From Streptomyces sp. RKAG290 (GTDB lineage: Bacteria > Actinomycetota > Actinomycetes > Streptomycetales > Streptomycetaceae): a stretch of DNA of 64,000 bases. Each line of letters starts with the position of its first letter. The stretch's first letter is position 1. Under the pieces are notes generated by a model. The model saw only the letters and a list, made by a program, of their open reading frames with translations, did not search any database and was not told where the DNA came from. The position numbers and the translations under genes are program-made. The stretch spans positions 5,021,894 through 5,085,893 of the forward strand of contig NZ_JAJOZC010000001.1 of assembly GCF_023701695.1 (NCBI RefSeq), read 5' to 3'. Positions 8,569-19,180 of this stretch are shown in pieces.

Positions 8569-10092
8569 ATGACGACTCAGACGCTGGCTGCCGCGGACAC
8601 CGGCACCGACACCGTCCACGGACTGCTCTCCGCGGCCGTGGCCGCCCGGCCCGACGCCCCCGCGGTGCGCGACGCCGCAGGCGCGTGGACGTACGCGGAA
8701 CTGGATGCCTGGTCACGCGCGTACGCCGACTGGCTCACCGCCCAAGGCGTGCGGCACGGGGACCGGGTCCTCGTCCGGACCGGAAACACGAGGGAGTTCA
8801 CCGCCCTGCTGTTCGGCGCCCTGCGCCGCGGCATCGTCTTCGTGCCGGTCAACCCGGCGATGAAGCGTTTCCACCTGAACACCGTGGTGCCGGACTGCGA
8901 CCCCGCCCTGGTCATCGCCCAGGACGCCCAGGACGCCGCACTCCTGCGCGAACTGACGGACAGTCCGGTGCGCACGACCGAGGACGTGGCGCACGGCGCC
9001 GGCGTGCTCTACGAAGCCGGCACCGGCGCCCCCGAGGAGGGCCCCGTCGCACCGGGCGACACGGGGCTGCTCATCTACACCTCGGGCTCCACTTCGGCGC
9101 CCAAGGCCGTGATCAGCACGCACGCCCCCGTCGTCTTCGCCGCCCGCGCCATCCAGGCCCGGCTGCGGTACCGCGAGGACGACGTCGTCCTCGTCGCCGT
9201 GCCGGTCTCCTTCGACTACGGCCTCTACCAGATCCTGCTGTCAGTGATCGCGGGCGCCGAGACGGTGCTGACCTCGCCGGACCGGCATGTGGGGCTGCTG
9301 GGTGCGATGCGCGAGCACGGCGTGACCGTCGTCCCGCTGGTGCCCTCGCTCGCCGAGATGCTGCTCACGCTGTCCCGCCGCGACCGGCACGAGGCGGCGC
9401 CCGTAAGGCTGTTCACCAACACCGGCGCCGCACTCACCGCCCCCGTCATCGCCCGGCTGCGGGAAGCCTTCCCCCGCGCCCAGGTGTCGCCGATGTTCGG
9501 CACCACCGAGTGCAAGCGGCTCACGGTCCTCGAACCGGACGGCGACCTCGCGAGGCCGGGATCCGTAGGCCGGGCGCTCGACGGCACCGAGGTGCTGATC
9601 CTCGACGACGACGGCCGGCCGCTGCCGCCCGGCACCGTCGGGGAGATCGCCGCTCGCGGCCCGCACGTGATGACCGGCTACTGGCGGGCCCCCGAGCAGA
9701 CCGCGCTGCGGTTCCGCCCGGACCCGGTCACCGGTGAGGTCACCCTGCACACCGGCGACTACGGGCACCTGGACGAGGACGGCCACCTGTACTTCGAGGG
9801 GCGCAGGGACGACCTGTTCAAGCGCAAGGGCGTCCGCATGGGAACCCTGGAGATCGAGACGGCCGCCCTGGACATCCCCGGTGTCACGGCCGCCGCCGCA
9901 CTCGCCCCCGCCGAGGGCCAGGACCTCACGCTCTACGCCGTCACCGCACTGAGCGCCGAAGAGGTGCTCTCGCAGCTCTCCGACCGGCTGGAGGCCGCCA
10001 AGATCCCGGCCGGCTGCCGGCTGCTGCCCGAGCTCCCGCTCACCCCGAACGGCAAGACCGACAAGCAGCGGCTGCGCCGCGAACAGAGCTGA
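8569..10092 (+). CDS. Stand-alone AMP-ligase (acyl/aryl-ACP ligase candidate)
   Basis: 507-residue ANL-superfamily enzyme that activates a carboxylic acid as an adenylate. Motifs in order: LIYTSGSTSAPK (P-loop, ~165), MFGTTEC (A5, ~310), TGDYG (A7, ~400), GRRDDLFKRKGVRM (A8) and PLTPNGKTDK with the catalytic Lys near the C terminus. It is followed after 56 bases by a free ACP gene, so loading of the acyl group onto that ACP is the natural reading. Together with the KASIII-like gene at 24806 it would form an acyl-decoration cassette. The acid cannot be predicted safely. Confidence 0.85.
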   Translation: MTTQTLAAADTGTDTVHGLLSAAVAARPDAPAVRDAAGAWTYAELDAWSRAYADWLTAQGVRHGDRVLVRTGNTREFTALLFGALRRGIVFVPVNPAMKRFHLNTVVPDCDPALVIAQDAQDAALLRELTDSPVRTTEDVAHGAGVLYEAGTGAPEEGPVAPGDTGLLIYTSGSTSAPKAVISTHAPVVFAARAIQARLRYREDDVVLVAVPVSFDYGLYQILLSVIAGAETVLTSPDRHVGLLGAMREHGVTVVPLVPSLAEMLLTLSRRDRHEAAPVRLFTNTGAALTAPVIARLREAFPRAQVSPMFGTTECKRLTVLEPDGDLARPGSVGRALDGTEVLILDDDGRPLPPGTVGEIAARGPHVMTGYWRAPEQTALRFRPDPVTGEVTLHTGDYGHLDEDGHLYFEGRRDDLFKRKGVRMGTLEIETAALDIPGVTAAAALAPAEGQDLTLYAVTALSAEEVLSQLSDRLEAAKIPAGCRLLPELPLTPNGKTDKQRLRREQS

Positions 10093-10148
10093 CACCGCGT
10101 CCCTTTCAGGACCGTGCCCACCGCACCCCCTTCGTGAGGAGATCCGTC

Positions 10149-10436
10149 ATGACCACCGCTGAAGCCCCTGACGCCACTGCCGTCCGGTGGGACGCCGGCT
10201 TCGAGGAGCTGCTGACCTCGGTCCTGCCGCGCCTCGTCGGCTCCGGCCCGCTCGACCCCGCGCTCGACCTCAAGCAGGCGGGCCTCGACTCGATGGCCAC
10301 CATCGAGCTGCTGGTCCGCCTGGAGGACTCCTACGAGGTGGAGTTCCCCGAGCACACCCTCACGGGCGCGACCTTCGCCACGCCGGCAGCGCTGTGGACG
10401 GTGCTGCACGCCCAGCGCACGGCGACCGCGGCCTGA
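10149..10436 (+). CDS. Discrete acyl carrier protein (decoration pathway)
   Basis: 95-residue carrier protein with the phosphopantetheine site GLDSM (Ser about 48), lying in the predicted four-helix fold. The start chosen is the ATG at 10149, with GAGGAG upstream. A GTG 15 bases earlier would place the start on the ribosome site itself. It differs from the PKS ACP at 35529, which has GYDSL. Co-transcribed with the AMP-ligase, it most likely carries the activated acyl group to the KASIII-like acyltransferase. Confidence 0.88.
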   Translation: MTTAEAPDATAVRWDAGFEELLTSVLPRLVGSGPLDPALDLKQAGLDSMATIELLVRLEDSYEVEFPEHTLTGATFATPAALWTVLHAQRTATAA

Positions 10437-10598
10437 CCTCCGTACGACCAGGCCCGGCGCCTGACCGCTCCTCTTCGAGCAGCCCCGTCGCCCGGCATCC
10501 GTACGAGCACCCCGTCGCCTGACCCCTCGCACCACGGTCCCGGATCCCTCGGGCCGTTCCACCCCCACCCGCACCACAGTCCTCAGGAGGACCCCACC

Positions 10599-10691
10599 AT
10601 GAGCCACCTCATCATCGGCGTCTCTGTCACCATCGTCATCTGCCTCATCGCCAAGTTCGGAGGTGACGCGCTGAAGAAGCGCCGCAACTGA
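10599..10691 (+). CDS. 30-residue single-pass membrane peptide
   Basis: A short gene not attributable to any family. ATG at 10599 has a strong AGGAGG eight bases upstream. The 30 codons encode a near-continuous hydrophobic stretch (residues 4-18, rich in Ile and Val) followed by a basic end, ALKKRRN, typical of an inner-membrane anchor with a cytoplasmic tail. It is the last gene of the AMP-ligase/ACP transcript and sits just before a hairpin terminator. Possible roles are tethering of a biosynthetic complex or modulation of a transporter. Function is unknown. Confidence 0.6.
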   Translation: MSHLIIGVSVTIVICLIAKFGGDALKKRRN

Positions 10692-10714
10692 CCGGCACCG
10701 CTGCCTGCGCAGAA

Positions 10715-10741
10715 GCCCGGCGACCACTTCGGTCGCCGGGC
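10715..10741 (+). terminator. Hairpin after the membrane peptide gene
   Basis: An 11-bp perfect stem (10715-10725 with 10731-10741) and a 5-base loop, 24 bases after the stop of the small gene. It likely ends the AMP-ligase/ACP/peptide transcript. Confidence 0.75.
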
Positions 10742-10765
10742 TCCTTCGTGTCCGTGCGAGGACAC

Positions 10766-10807
10766 GGGTGTGGCCCCCGGCATCCGTATCCGCCGGGGGC
10801 CACACCC
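10766..10807. terminator. Bidirectional hairpin between converging operons
   Basis: A perfect 15-bp stem (10766-10780 with 10793-10807) and a 12-base loop, lying 24 bases after the stop of the leftward glycosyltransferase operon. It probably terminates that operon. Confidence 0.8.
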
Positions 10808-10830
10808 GCTCCTGTCCTTCGCGGACCGGA

Positions 10831-12005
10831 CTACCCGGCCAGCCGCTCCAGGTCCTCCACGACCCGGGCCGGGCTGGGCATCCCCGCCATGTCCGCCCCA
10901 GCTCCTGCGCGCACTTCAGGTAGCGCGGGTCGTCGAGCACGTCCCGCACGGCCTCCCGCACCTGGCCCGGATCGTTCTGAGGGGCCGCCTCGCCGAGCAC
11001 CCTGGCCGCGCCGGCCGAGGCCAGCAGCTCCGCGGACGCGAACTGGTCGACGATCTGCGGAAGCACCACCTGCGGCAGCCCGAACACACATGACGTCATC
11101 GTCGTGTTGGCGCCCCCGTGGTGGATCACCGCGTCGCAGTCGCGGAGGAACAGGTTGAGCGGCACGGGCTCGACCACCCGTACGTTCTCCGGCAGTTGCC
11201 CGAAGCCCTCGTGGAACGCCGGGTCGGCGGTCACCACCGCCTCGACGTCGGTGAGCCCGTCAAAAGCGGCGATGATCGAGCGGAAGAGCGGGGTGCCGTT
11301 CAGGACCAGCGTCTGGCGGCCCAGGCACACCACGACCCGGCGGATCCCCTCCGCCGCCGGCTTCTGCAGCCACTCGGGCACGGTGCCCGCGCCGTTGAAC
11401 GGCACGTAGCCGATCGGCGCGCCCGGCGCCGCGCTCGGGTGGCGGAGTGCCGGAGGGCACGGGTCGAGCACGAGGTCCGGGTCGGGGAGACCGGCCAGCC
11501 CCAGCCGCTCGGCCGTCCCGTACAGGAAGTTGCGGGCCGAGGCGCGGGACGGGCCGCTGAGCGGGTCGACGCCCCAGCGGTGCTGCACCGACGGGATGCC
11601 GAGCACGGCGGCCACGATCTGTCCGGTCAGCTCCATCTGCTCCGAGACGATCAGGTCGGGGCGCCAGTCCTGGGCGAACTCCAGGTAGGAGCTGAGCAGA
11701 TAGCGGGCGTGGGTCTCCCACAGCTTGGTCGTGCCGGCCATCTTCTCCGGCGGTGTCGGGCCCATCAGCTCCAGCGGGCGCACCCCTTCGGGCAGATGCC
11801 TCTGCAGGACGTCCAGGCCGTGGAAGCGGTCACCGATCTCGGTGGCGGAGACACCCGCGGCACGCGCCGCGTCCGTCACGTCAGGCTGGGCGGCCACCTT
11901 CACCTCGTGCCCCGCCCCCATCAGCGCCCAGGCCAGCGGCACCATCGGTGTGAAGTGTGTGGGAAACGGGGTGCTCAGCATCAGGACGCGCATCTTCTTC
12001 GTCAT
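10831..12005 (-). CDS. GT-B glycosyltransferase 1, frameshifted near its end
   Basis: About 391-residue family GT1 (YjiC/DesVII-like) enzyme that transfers an NDP-deoxysugar to the aglycone or growing chain. It begins MTKKMRVLMLSTPFPTHF and carries the nucleotide-sugar motif HHGGANTT at about residue 295 and QIVDQF after it. The reading frame changes at a CCCC run (10896-10899). One added base gives the normal ending ELGADMAGMPSPARVVEDL. It is the last gene of a leftward operon of glycosyltransferases, five bases after the MFS stop. Donor and acceptor cannot be assigned. Confidence 0.87.
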
Positions 12006-12009
12006 CTTC

Positions 12010-13715
12010 CTACTCCTGGGACTTCGCCACGTCCGCCGGGGCGGTCACGTCGGCGGCTTCTGCGGGTGAGGGAACGGCGGGCTCCGAGCCGGGGGCTTCC
12101 GGGGCCTCTTCCGCGCCCGGGACCAGGTTCACGTCCACGTCCTGCATCAGGAGCGCGGTCAGCAGGGCGAGCAGCAACAGCCCGGCGGCCGTCAGGAACA
12201 GCGTGGACGAGGCGTGGGCGAACGCGCTCGTCACCAGGTGGCGGCGGGCGGGGTCGAGTCCGGCGAGGCGGGCCGCCGCCGCATCCGGGTCGCCCACGCC
12301 GGACGCCCCGGCGGCCGAGGCGAAGCGGCTGCTCAGCACCGCGCCGAGCACGGTGCCGCCGATGGTGGTGCCCATCATCGTGGCGAACCGGGAGGTGGTG
12401 GTGACCACGCCCAACTGGTCCGCGGCGGCGGCCGACTGGGTCATGAACAGCGCGATCTGGGTCACGCCCCCCAGGCCCACCCCGAGCAGCAGCAGGAGCA
12501 CGTCGAACTGCCAGTCCGGGGCGTCCGTCGCCGCACCGATACCCAGCCCGGCGACCGCCGCGGCGGCGGTGGCCGTCGTGGTGACCAGGACCGCCTTGCA
12601 CCTGCCGGTACGGGAGATGACCTTGCCCCAGCCGACGAAGACCAGGATCACCCCGGCGGCCAGCGGGATCAGGTGCAGACCGACCGAGTCCAGGTCCACG
12701 CCCCGCACGATGTTGAGGTAGTTGATCAGGAACACGGGCAGCGACAGCAGCGCGAACCCGCCGACGAACTGCAGCACCGCGGCGGACCGGAACACCTTGT
12801 CCCGGAACAGGCCGAGCGGCATCAGCGGGTCGGCCGCCTTCAGCTGGCGGGCCACGAACGCGCCCGCCATCAGCAGCCCCCCGTACACGTACGGCAGGAC
12901 GGGGCCCGCGAACGAGTTGTGCTCGCCGTACGCCTTGACGCCGAACAGCAGCGCGCAGGTGGCGCCGGCGACGAGGACGGAACCGAGGACGTCGACCTTC
13001 TGCCGGGTGCCCCGCACCGGGAGCCGCAGCGCCCAGGCGATGCCCACGAGCGCGAGCCCGGCCAGCGGCACGTTGATCAGGAAGATCCAGCGCCAGGACA
13101 GCTCCTGGCTGAGCGGGCCGCCGATCATCGGGCCGGCGATGATGCCCGCCGCGATGAGTCCGCCGCCCGCGTTGGAGCGCCCGGCACGGGACTTGGGCGG
13201 GTAGAGGGTGGCGATGATGATCAGCGTCATGCTCATCAGACCGCCGCCGCCGAGTCCCTGCACCGCGCGGTAGACGATGAGCTGGGTGAGGGTGTGCGCG
13301 GTCGCGCACAGGGCCGAGCCCAGCAGGAACGTGGCGATCGCCATCAGGTAGATCCGGCGCGGGCCGTAGCTGTCGCTGAGCCTGCCGTACAGCGGCTGCG
13401 CCGCCGTGGCGGCCAGGAGGTAGGCGGTGATCAGCCAGGGGAACCGGTCGATGCCGTGGGCCGGGTCGAGGTCGCGCACGATCGGCAGGACGGCCGACGA
13501 GACGATCGAGCCGTCGAGCAGGGCCAGCGTCATGGTGGCCATCGCGGCCACGATGAAGACGAGCACCTGGATGTCGCTCATGCCGAAGGGGTTGGGCTTC
13601 TTCTCCGCGGGCTTCTTCTCCGCGGGGCCTTCGTCGCGTTGGCCTGCTCAGCCGGGGCGCCGCCTTTCGGCGCCTTCCGCCCGGCGGCCGCTTCCGCTGA
13701 CACGTCCGTGCTCAT
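12010..13715 (-). CDS. MFS drug exporter, DHA2 (14-TM) family
   Basis: About 568-residue major facilitator with 14 predicted membrane segments, likely product export and self-resistance. It shows the first-helix LLDGSIVSSAVLPI motif, RLSDSYGPRR (motif A), and YRAVQGLGGGG (motif C region). The favoured start is ATG 13715, with a strong AGGAGGTGA site and a 4-base overlap with the preceding glycosyltransferase. A one-base loss in the GGGG run at 13624-13627 hides a Lys/Pro-rich cytoplasmic N-tail (AEKKPAEKKPNPFG). The internal ATG at 13581 lacks a ribosome site. Confidence 0.88.
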
Positions 13716-14881
13716 GCCGTCACCTCCTGTGCTGTCGTCAGTCCCGCCAGCAGGGGCACCAGGACCTCCGCACCGGGCATGGCCTCGATCTGTGCACGCA
13801 CCCGCCCCGCCGCCTTGCGGTACGCGTCGCCGGTCAGCAACGCCGTCACCGCCCGGCCGAGTTCACGGTCGCTGTTCTGGGCGGCGGCCGAGTCGAGCGT
13901 GATGCCGGCACCGGCCGCGGCCACCCGGTCGCCGGCGACGAAGGCGTCCCCGAGCTGGGGGAGCACCAGCTGGGGGACACCGAGCGCGGCGGCCCCCAGG
14001 GTGGAGCCGGGACCCCCGTGGTGGACCACCAGATCGGCACCCGGGAAGAGCAGCCCGGGCGCGGTCCGCCCGGTGTACGTCAGGCCCGCCGGCAGCGCAC
14101 CGATCGCGGCCCGGTACGTCTCGGGTGCGCTGACCACCGCCTCCACCCCGCCCGCCGCGCCGAGCGCGTCCGCGATCCGGCGGACCAGCGCGGCGCCGCC
14201 CAGCTCCAGGGCGTATCCGCCGAGCGCCACCACCACGCGTCGCCCGGACGGCCCGCTCCAGCGCCACGGCGATCCCTCGCCGGTGTGCGGGACAGGGCGG
14301 ACGGGCAGGGCGTCGGGCGCGTCCGTGCCCGCCAGCGCGGGGGGCGCCGGATCGAGGACCAGGTCGGGCGCCGGTACGGAGTCCAGGCCCAGCCGTTCGC
14401 ACAGCGGACCGAGCCACATCCTGGTCTGGCCGAGCATGAACTCACTGGTCGGGGCCGTACCCCAGCGGTGCCAGACGCTCGGTACGCCCAGCACCTTCCC
14501 GATCACGGGTCCGGCGTACTCCATGTGCTCGGACAGGATCAGGTCGGCACGCCACTCGCGGGCGAGCTCCAGGTAGTCGTACAGGAAGTACGGGGCGTGG
14601 TTGCGCCACATCTGGGCCGCGCCGTCGATCTGCTGGGCCGGCGGCCGGCCGAGCACCTCGATGGGCCGCACGCCCTCGGGCAGCCGGCCGCGCCGCAGGT
14701 CGACGGCGTGGAAGGCGTCCCCGAAGGTGGCGGTCTCCAGGCCGGCGTCGCGGGCGGGGCCGGTCACGTCGGGCTGTCCGGCCACGAGGACCTCGTGGCC
14801 CGCGGCACCGAGTGCCCGGATCAGCGGCAGCATGGGCAGGAAGTGGGTGGCGACGGGGGTGCTGGTGATCAGTACGCGCAT
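13712..14881 (-). CDS. GT-B glycosyltransferase 2
   Basis: 389-residue GT1-family enzyme beginning MRVLITSTPVATHFLPMLPL, with the C-terminal NDP-sugar motif HHGGPGSTLGAAALGVPQL near residue 280. It is compact, and its central linker differs from the HHGGANT group of GT1 and GT3 in this cluster, suggesting a different donor or acceptor. ATG 14881 overlaps the end of glycosyltransferase 3: the last codons of that gene, Cys-Ala-Tyr-stop, are the same bases as this gene's MRVL start. Its own stop overlaps the MFS start by four bases. Confidence 0.88.
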   Translation of the reverse strand: MRVLITSTPVATHFLPMLPLIRALGAAGHEVLVAGQPDVTGPARDAGLETATFGDAFHAVDLRRGRLPEGVRPIEVLGRPPAQQIDGAAQMWRNHAPYFLYDYLELAREWRADLILSEHMEYAGPVIGKVLGVPSVWHRWGTAPTSEFMLGQTRMWLGPLCERLGLDSVPAPDLVLDPAPPALAGTDAPDALPVRPVPHTGEGSPWRWSGPSGRRVVVALGGYALELGGAALVRRIADALGAAGGVEAVVSAPETYRAAIGALPAGLTYTGRTAPGLLFPGADLVVHHGGPGSTLGAAALGVPQLVLPQLGDAFVAGDRVAAAGAGITLDSAAAQNSDRELGRAVTALLTGDAYRKAAGRVRAQIEAMPGAEVLVPLLAGLTTAQEVTA

Positions 14882-16035
14882 CGGAGGTTCTCCAGGTCAC
14901 GGACGACGTCGGCGGGGCTGGGCATGGCGGCCATGGAGGTGGCGAGGGACCGGGCGCCCTTCGTGAACCGCTCGTCGGCGAGCAGCGTGCGGACGGCGCC
15001 GGCCACCTGGGCGGGGTCGTTCTGCGCGTCGGCGTCCCTCAGCGAGAGCCCGGCGTCGGCCGCGGTCAGCAGGTCGCCGCCCTCGAACTGGTCGACCAGC
15101 TGCGGCAGGATCAGCTGCGGGACACCGAAACTCGCCACGGTGAGCAGGGTGTTGGCGCCGCCGTGCGTCACCACCGCGTCCGTGGTGTCGATGAACCCGT
15201 TGAGCGGGGTCGGCGGGATGATCGAGACGTTCGACGGCAGGGTGCCCAGCTGGTCCAGGAACTCCTCCTGCACGGTCATCACCGCCTCGGTCTCCGGAAG
15301 GTCCCCGAAGGCCCGGATGATGCCGCGGAACATCGGCAGCCCGCCGAGCGCGATGGTCTGGCGCCCCATCGACACGCAGACCCTCGGCCGGTCACCGCGT
15401 TCGCGCAGCCGGGCCGGCACCGCGCCGGTCCCGTTGAACGGGATGTGCCGGATGGGCGCCCCGGCCGGGGCGCCGTGGACCAGCAGCTCCGGCGGCGCCG
15501 GGTCGAGCAGCAGGTCCGGCTGGGGCAGTCCGCCCTCGATGCCGAGCCGTTCGCACATTCCCCTCAGCAGGTCCTCCGCCGTCGCCCGCATGAGATGGCT
15601 CATCGGGTCGACGCCCCAGCGGTGCGAGACCACGGGGATGCCCAGCGCGCCGCCGACGACGCAGCCGCTCCAGTCGAAGATCTCCGAGACCACCAGATCG
15701 GGCTTGAACCGCTCGGCGACCTCCAGGTAGCGCGGCGCCATGTAGCGGGAGTGCAGCACCCAGACCCGGGAGCCGATCATGGTCATCTTCGGGGTGAGCG
15801 GTCCGACGATCTCGACCGGCCGCTTGTCCGGCGGCAGCGGCGGGGTGAGCAGGTCCTTGCCGAAGAACTGGCGTCCCACGGAGACGGTGTTGAGGCCGGC
15901 GGAGCGGGCCATCGGGACGATGTCCGGCTGTCCGGCCACCAGGACCTCGTGCCCGGCGCCCCGCAGGGCCCAGGCCAGCGGCACCATGCAGGTGAAGTGG
16001 GTGGACTCGGGACTGCTCAGCATCAGTACGCGCAT
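14869..16035 (-). CDS. GT-B glycosyltransferase 3
   Basis: 388-residue GT1-family glycosyltransferase. N-terminal acceptor half starts MRVLMLSSPESTHFTCMVPLAW. The donor half has HGGANTLLTVASFGVPQL near 290 and the conserved DQFEGGDL after it. Closest in the window to glycosyltransferase 1 (shared MVPLAWAL, HRWGVDP, PFNG and GRQT segments), so the two probably arose by duplication within the cluster. Its ATG at 16035 lies inside the last codons of the NRPS gene (13-base overlap), implying tight translational coupling. Confidence 0.88.
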   Translation of the reverse strand: MRVLMLSSPESTHFTCMVPLAWALRGAGHEVLVAGQPDIVPMARSAGLNTVSVGRQFFGKDLLTPPLPPDKRPVEIVGPLTPKMTMIGSRVWVLHSRYMAPRYLEVAERFKPDLVVSEIFDWSGCVVGGALGIPVVSHRWGVDPMSHLMRATAEDLLRGMCERLGIEGGLPQPDLLLDPAPPELLVHGAPAGAPIRHIPFNGTGAVPARLRERGDRPRVCVSMGRQTIALGGLPMFRGIIRAFGDLPETEAVMTVQEEFLDQLGTLPSNVSIIPPTPLNGFIDTTDAVVTHGGANTLLTVASFGVPQLILPQLVDQFEGGDLLTAADAGLSLRDADAQNDPAQVAGAVRTLLADERFTKGARSLATSMAAMPSPADVVRDLENLRCAY

Positions 16036-19000
16036 GGGGTGTCCTCGGGGGTGATGGGGTCGGCTGGGCGTGCGGCCGGTCCGGCCGGTCCGCGGCGCAG
16101 TGCGTCGGCGTAGGAGTCCGCCACCTGGTCCGCGACCGTCGGCGGGATCCGGTCGGTGCGCACCGTCGCGGTGATCAGGGCGCCGGCGGTGGTGGTGCGG
16201 ACGTCGAGCTCCAGCTCGGTGAACATGGTGGGTGAGCCGATCCGGTACAGCTCGGCCGTGCAGCCGGGGAGACGGAGCCGGGGGTCGGGGTCGTCCTGGG
16301 TGAGGAAGCTCGGCATCGGCCGCAGCGCGGCGCCCCCGCCGGTCAGGACCACGGTGCGGGCCAGTTGCGCGCCGCCGGTCTCCTGCGCGGCCAGGGCGTC
16401 GTCGGTACTGGCCACGGCCCGCTCCAGCAGTCCGCCGTCGCTCTCCTGGTGCGGCGGCCAGAACCGCAGGTAGAGCAGGTTGACCCGGCAGCTGACGGCG
16501 GTCGCCAGCACCGCGCTGCCCCGGCGGGCGGCCGGCACCTTGACCGTGATGTCGTCCTGGCCGGTGAGCGCGCGCAGGACGAGGCCGAACTGCGCGGCGA
16601 GCACCGCGAACCTCGTGGTGCCCAGGGCGCGTGCCCGCTCGTCCCAGCGGGCGAGCTCGGCGCCGGTCAGGGTCCGGGCGGCCGAGTATCCGGGCCCGGC
16701 GTTGCGGTCGTTGTCGTCGCGGCCCGGCAGTTCGAGGGGCTCCAGCAGCTCCAACTGGTCCTCCCAGTAGGCCTCCTGAGCTGCCAGGTCCACCCGGGAC
16801 AGCACCCTGCGGTGGTCGGCCGACACCTCGGCGACGGTGGCCGCCGGTGCGGCGAACCGCGGGGCGTGGCCTGCGAGCCGGGCGGCGTACGCGAAGGACA
16901 GGTCGGCGGCGAGGATCGTCTCGGACGCGCCGTCGAAGGCCACGTGGTGGGCGACCAGCCCGAACAGCACGCGTCCGGTGTCCCGGGCACGCACGGCAGC
17001 GCACCGCCACACCTTGCCGTCCCGCACGGACAGCGGGGTGAACGCGGCGGCGAGCCAGGCGGCGGTCGCCGACTCCTCGTCGGGGGCGTCCGGCAGCCGG
17101 ATCAGCTCGGCGGCGCCCGGGTCGTCGGGCACCACGGCGTAACCGATCGCGTTGTCGCGGATCAGGTACCGCGCGTAGAGGGCCTGGTGGCGTGCGTGGA
17201 CATCGCCGGCGGCGGCCTCCAGCGCGTCGAGGTCGACCCGGCCGCGCAGCCACCACGTCAGCCGGCACATCCCACCGAGCCCGTCCTTGTCATGGGCGGC
17301 CGCGAACAGGAAACCGGCCTGCTCCGGGGGCAGCAGGATCTCGCCCGGGTTCAGGCCAGGCACGGCGTCCGTGGCGGTCGCGTCGGTCCGGGCCGTGGCG
17401 TCCAGCCACTCGGCGAGGCGGCGCACGGTCGGGGTGCGGAAGATCTGCGAGGGCTGGACGGCCGCGCCGAGCCGCTCGTCCAGCTGCTGGCACAGCCGGG
17501 CCGCGTCCAGCGAACTGCCGCCGAGCTCGAAGAACGAGACGCCGTCCGGCACCCGGGTCACTTCGAGCACCGTCCGGAAGGCGTCGGCGACCTCGGCAGC
17601 CGTCCCGGCGAGGACCTCCTCGGGTCCGTGACCGGGGTCCTCGGCGCGGACCGTCGCAGCCAGGGCGCGCCGGTCGATCTTGCCGTTGGCCAGCTGCGGG
17701 AACGCACCGGCCTGCTGCACCCGGCGGGGCACCAGATATTCGGGCAGCAGCCCGGCGAGGTGCTCCCGCAGCTCGTCCGGGCCGATGCCGCCGGCGGCGG
17801 CGTGGGTGTAGAAGAGCGCGAGGCCGTGGTACGACCCGTCGGCCTTCGGTATCGGCACGACCACGGCGCCGGTCACCGTCGCGACCCGCTCCACGGTGCG
17901 CTCCACCTCGCCGGGCTCGATCCGGTGTCCCCGGATCTTGATCTGGCGGTCGGCGCGGCCGGTGTAGTGGAAGACGCCCTCGGCCGACCGGTTGCCCAGG
18001 TCGCCCGTGCGGTAGAGGCGCTGCCGCTTCCCCCGGCCTCGGTCATGACGAACGCCGCGTCGGTCTGCGCGGCGCCGCCGAGGTAGCCGCGGGCCAGACC
18101 CGGGCCGCCCAGGCACAGTTCGCCGGTCTCGCCCGGGGCGCACGTCCGGGTCCCGTCCAGGACGTACACCTCGGTGTGCGGCAGCACCGTGCCGAGCGGG
18201 ATGCCCGCAGGGTCGTCGCAGTCCTCCAGGGACATGGTGCGGGTGGTGACCATCGCCCCGCACTCCACCGGCCCGTACACGTTGATCAGGCGGATCCCGG
18301 GGTGTGCGGTGAGGAAGCTCCGTACCCGGGTCGGGGCGGCCCGTTCGCCGCCCATGGAAAGCCACTTCAGGCCGGCGAAGGCGCCGACATCGGTGGTGAC
18401 CAGCATGTTGAACAGCTGCGTCGTCATGAACGCGGCGTTCACACCCTCCTCGGCGATCAGTGCCCGCAGGGTGCGCGGTACGAGGACCGTCTCGTCCAGG
18501 AGCACGGTCGTGCCGCCGGTCAGCAGCATGCTCCAGCAGTCGAGGGTGAAGCCGTCCCAGGCCGGGGGAGCGGTCTGCGGCATCACGGTGCCGGGGCCCA
18601 GCTCGGCGTAGAAGTCCGTGTCGAAGAGGCGCACCGCGTTCTCGTGGGTGGAGACGACGCCTTTGGGGGTGCCGGTGGAGCCGGAGGTGAAGAAGACCGA
18701 GCAGGCGTCGGAGCCGGTCGTCCCGACCGGTGCGGGACGCAGCCCACGGGCGGCGGTGACGGTGAGGTCCTCGGCCGGCGGCGCCCAGGCGGGCACCGGC
18801 CAGTCGCCCGGCACCGCCGTCACCAGCAGCGGCGGCGCGAGCTGGCGGATCTGTCCCGTCAGCCGGTCGACGGGCCAGCGGGTGTCGAGGTACGAGTAGC
18901 CGGCCCCGCACTTGAACAGGGCGAGCAGCATCGCGATCAGCGGGGCGCCGCGCTCCATGAGCACGGGCACCAGGTCGCCGCGGCGCACGCCCCGCGCCTG

Positions 19001-19180
19001 GAGCAGCGCCGCGTAACCGTCCGAAGCGGCGTCCAGTTCACGGTAGGTGACGTGAACCCCGCGATGGGCAAGTGCGGTTGCCGACGGGAAGCGGCGGGCC
19101 GCGTCCTGGAACAGGCCGTGCATCGTGTCACCCCGGACGAACGGGGATGCGTCCGTGGTGGGTTCGAGCAGTACAGTCAT
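16023..19180 (-). CDS. Single-module NRPS, A-T-C order, frameshifted
   Basis: About 1052 residues. Adenylation domain (1-520): FFTSGSTGTPKG, NVYGPVE, TGDLG and NGKIDRRAL. Thiolation domain (~540-610): FFELGGSSLD with the phosphopantetheine Ser. Condensation domain (~630-1050): HHVAFDG matching the active HHxxxDG. No thioesterase, epimerase or upstream condensation domain is present. This architecture activates one amino acid and condenses it onto an acceptor, plausibly a sugar or polyketide amine or hydroxyl. The frame changes at the CCCCC run 18030-18034; one added base makes it continuous. Start ATG 19180 has AGGAGG and overlaps glycosyltransferase 4. It is surrounded by glycosyltransferases on both sides. 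Confidence 0.87.

Noticed and set aside
14869..17268. A leftward ~800-residue fusion of NRPS sequence and glycosyltransferase 3
   Set aside because: The upstream part is the wrong frame of the NRPS C-domain; GT3 starts at 16035 inside the last codons of the NRPS.
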